A DNA stretch of 45,244 nt from Myxococcales bacterium (GTDB taxonomy: Bacteria > Myxococcota > Kuafuiibacteriia > Kuafuiibacteriales > Kuafuiibacteriaceae), in assembly GCA_019634385.1 (NCBI GenBank), contig JAHQVK010000142.1, positions 1 to 45,244 of the forward strand, written 5' to 3'. The position numbers and the translations under genes are program-made. Shown here piece after piece: positions 44,319 to 45,244 of this stretch; position 1 is the first letter of the stretch, and each line of letters opens with the position of its first letter. A model generated the notes under the pieces. It saw nothing but the letters and a program-made list of their open reading frames with translations. It ran no database searches and was not told the origin of the DNA.

Positions 44319-44744
44319 ATGCGTAAGCATATTATTCCTGGACTTCTATTGACGACCATTCTCGGGACCTACGCTTGCTACAACCATAGCTACGTCAATC
44401 CATCCTTGGCCCCGGAGACAAATGCCAGCTATAGCCAGTGGCATAGTCATTGGTTCTTCGGACTCATTTCAACTACCGCGGATGTCGAGCTCACAACAGT
44501 GTGCCCCCAAGGTGTCGCTCGGATAGACAATGTGCACACCTTCGTGAATGGTTTGATTGGGGCTTTGATTGGGGTCGTGTATGCACCTACCACTGTCAAA
44601 GTATATTGTTCATCCGGTGGCTCAGCTCACAATGTGGAGGTACCCAACATCAACGAATCTGCATTGCGTAGACTTGTTGAAGATGAGCCCGAGATTAGTG
44701 AAAAGCTGGTGAAGTTACGCGAGCAGACAGCCATTTCTCCATAG
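44319..44744 (+). CDS. Bor-family lipoprotein
   Basis: This is a 141-residue small exported protein. MRKHIIPGLLLTTILGTYAC is a signal sequence ending in a Cys that may be lipidated (the -3 position is Thr, so this is not a textbook lipobox). The mature part matches the phage lambda Bor pattern: HWFFGLIS, a CPQG cysteine, DNVHTFVNGLIGALIGVVYAPTT split by the conserved FVNGL, and VKVYC. Lambda Bor is an outer-membrane lipoprotein that raises serum resistance of lysogens; relatives occur widely in non-phage genomes. Here no phage genes adjoin, so a generic outer-membrane lipoprotein role is likelier. A tail of about 40 charged residues follows. An upstream start at 44280 would place 13 extra residues before the signal peptide, so I reject it. 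Confidence 0.78.
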   Translation: MRKHIIPGLLLTTILGTYACYNHSYVNPSLAPETNASYSQWHSHWFFGLISTTADVELTTVCPQGVARIDNVHTFVNGLIGALIGVVYAPTTVKVYCSSGGSAHNVEVPNINESALRRLVEDEPEISEKLVKLREQTAISP

Positions 44745-45244
44745 GCCATTTCACCGCCAACGTGGAACTATTGAAAAGTACTGCCTCACCGAGCACGTCC
44801 TAGCAAGCTTGGCATACACCAAAAGATTTCCGCTCCAACGGCCTTAGCAGTCGGTTGATCTAGCCCTGCACGCATCTATCGGTCGGTCGGTCTTTCCGTG
44901 AAACGTCCTGGCCACTAGCAGGCCATCGGAAAAGTGAGTTAGGCGTTTCGCGGGTCCTTTTTCCGTGGAACGTCAGGACCGGCTTCGCCTTTCATGGGTT
45001 GCATACGCCCGGTATGCGCCCTCTTCATCCAGAGCGTTCCACGGAAAAGACACTTCGCGGATCACCCATCCCACTTTGCCGATGGCCTGCTAGCACTACC
45101 CGATTGTTTTTTCTTGACCCGAGATCTGAACGATACTTTCTGTGCCCAAGACAACGACAGAGCTCGCTCAATCGCTCAATACGTTTATTGAGCGACACTT
45201 GATCACCGGGCGAAGGTATCTGGGATCCGTGAATATACAGCAGA
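44745..45244. other. 500-base right-end intergenic region with large hairpin elements
   Basis: No gene is supported. It contains blocks shared with 13.6-13.9 kb, a 179-bp imperfect hairpin (44915-45093), a perfect 9-bp hairpin CGCTCAATA-CGTT-TATTGAGCG (45173-45194), and at the very end TACAGCAGA, which matches the reverse complement of the end of the 114-bp repeat and may be the edge of a fourth, inverted copy. Confidence 0.6.
44915..45093. repeat. 179-bp imperfect hairpin element
   Basis: The left arm (44915-44972), starting CTAGCAGGCCATCGG and ending TTTTCCGTGGAACG, pairs with the right arm (45035-45093), starting CGTTCCACGGAAAA and ending CCGATGGCCTGCTAG, with a variable middle. The apex carries GCATAC-GCCCG-GTATGC (45001-45017). 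The outer 15-bp and inner 14-bp stretches are perfectly complementary. A decayed relative of the apex and inner stem is at 13707-13786. Confidence 0.82.

Noticed and set aside
1..45244. CRISPR arrays, rRNA genes, insertion-sequence transposases
   Set aside because: No regularly spaced direct repeats, no rRNA-like sequence and no transposase reading frame were seen on either strand.

Overview
The window reads as chromosomal DNA of a deltaproteobacterium-type predator or social bacterium, most likely Myxococcota or a relative. The main reasons are a Hanks-type Ser/Thr kinase with a C-terminal membrane anchor, secreted proteins with CxDxNxCTxDxC cysteine repeats, very large cysteine-rich lipoprotein-like proteins, and an M61/PDZ peptidase. 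Base composition looks near 50% GC, low for classical myxobacteria, so the lineage assignment is inference. I see no transposase, CRISPR array or complete prophage. The only mobile-type gene is a tyrosine recombinase at the left edge.

Layout: (1) 1-4.5 kb holds a tyrosine recombinase (+), two unrecognised genes and a membrane-anchored Ser/Thr kinase (all -). (2) 4.8-5.6 kb has a response regulator (+), divergent from the kinase. (3) 5.9-13.6 kb is a minus-strand run of housekeeping genes: mnmE, mnmC, a GT-C membrane glycosyltransferase, nadB and rsmI. mnmE and mnmC both act on tRNA wobble uridine 34. (4) 14-21.7 kb has an OmpA-family protein (-), a roughly 1050-residue B-repeat-like lipoprotein (+), an M61 peptidase and a deoxynucleoside kinase (-, coupled by a stop/start overlap). 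(5) 21.8-30.2 kb has an AddB/AddA-like recombination nuclease pair, an EAL-domain protein and a PlsC-type acyltransferase (+). (6) 30.5-34.8 kb has two tandem paralogous cysteine-repeat lipoproteins (+). (7) 35.4-36.1 kb has a short gene that looks like the last two domains of the DnaN sliding clamp. (8) 36.8-37.8 kb has a secreted DUF3500-type protein. (9) 38.3-42.4 kb is a minus-strand group: a PolA without the 5' nuclease domain, an amidase, rph, rdgB, then tRNA-Pro and tRNA-Arg. (10) 42.6-44.7 kb has a lidless DnaK-like protein and a Bor-family lipoprotein (+).

The most unusual content is outside the ordinary genes. A 114-bp repeat family occurs as two full copies (18935-19048, 44135-44248; about 85% identical by eye) and one truncated copy (36619-36663). 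It has a closing stem around three hairpins. A second family has a 179-bp imperfect hairpin at 44915-45093 and a decayed relative near 13707-13786. The intergenic stretch 36063-36839 is a mosaic of another long hairpin, a 22-bp tandem duplication and the truncated repeat. The stand-alone two-domain clamp-like gene at 35373 is the coding feature most worth following. All functional calls come from reading motifs; no database search was run.
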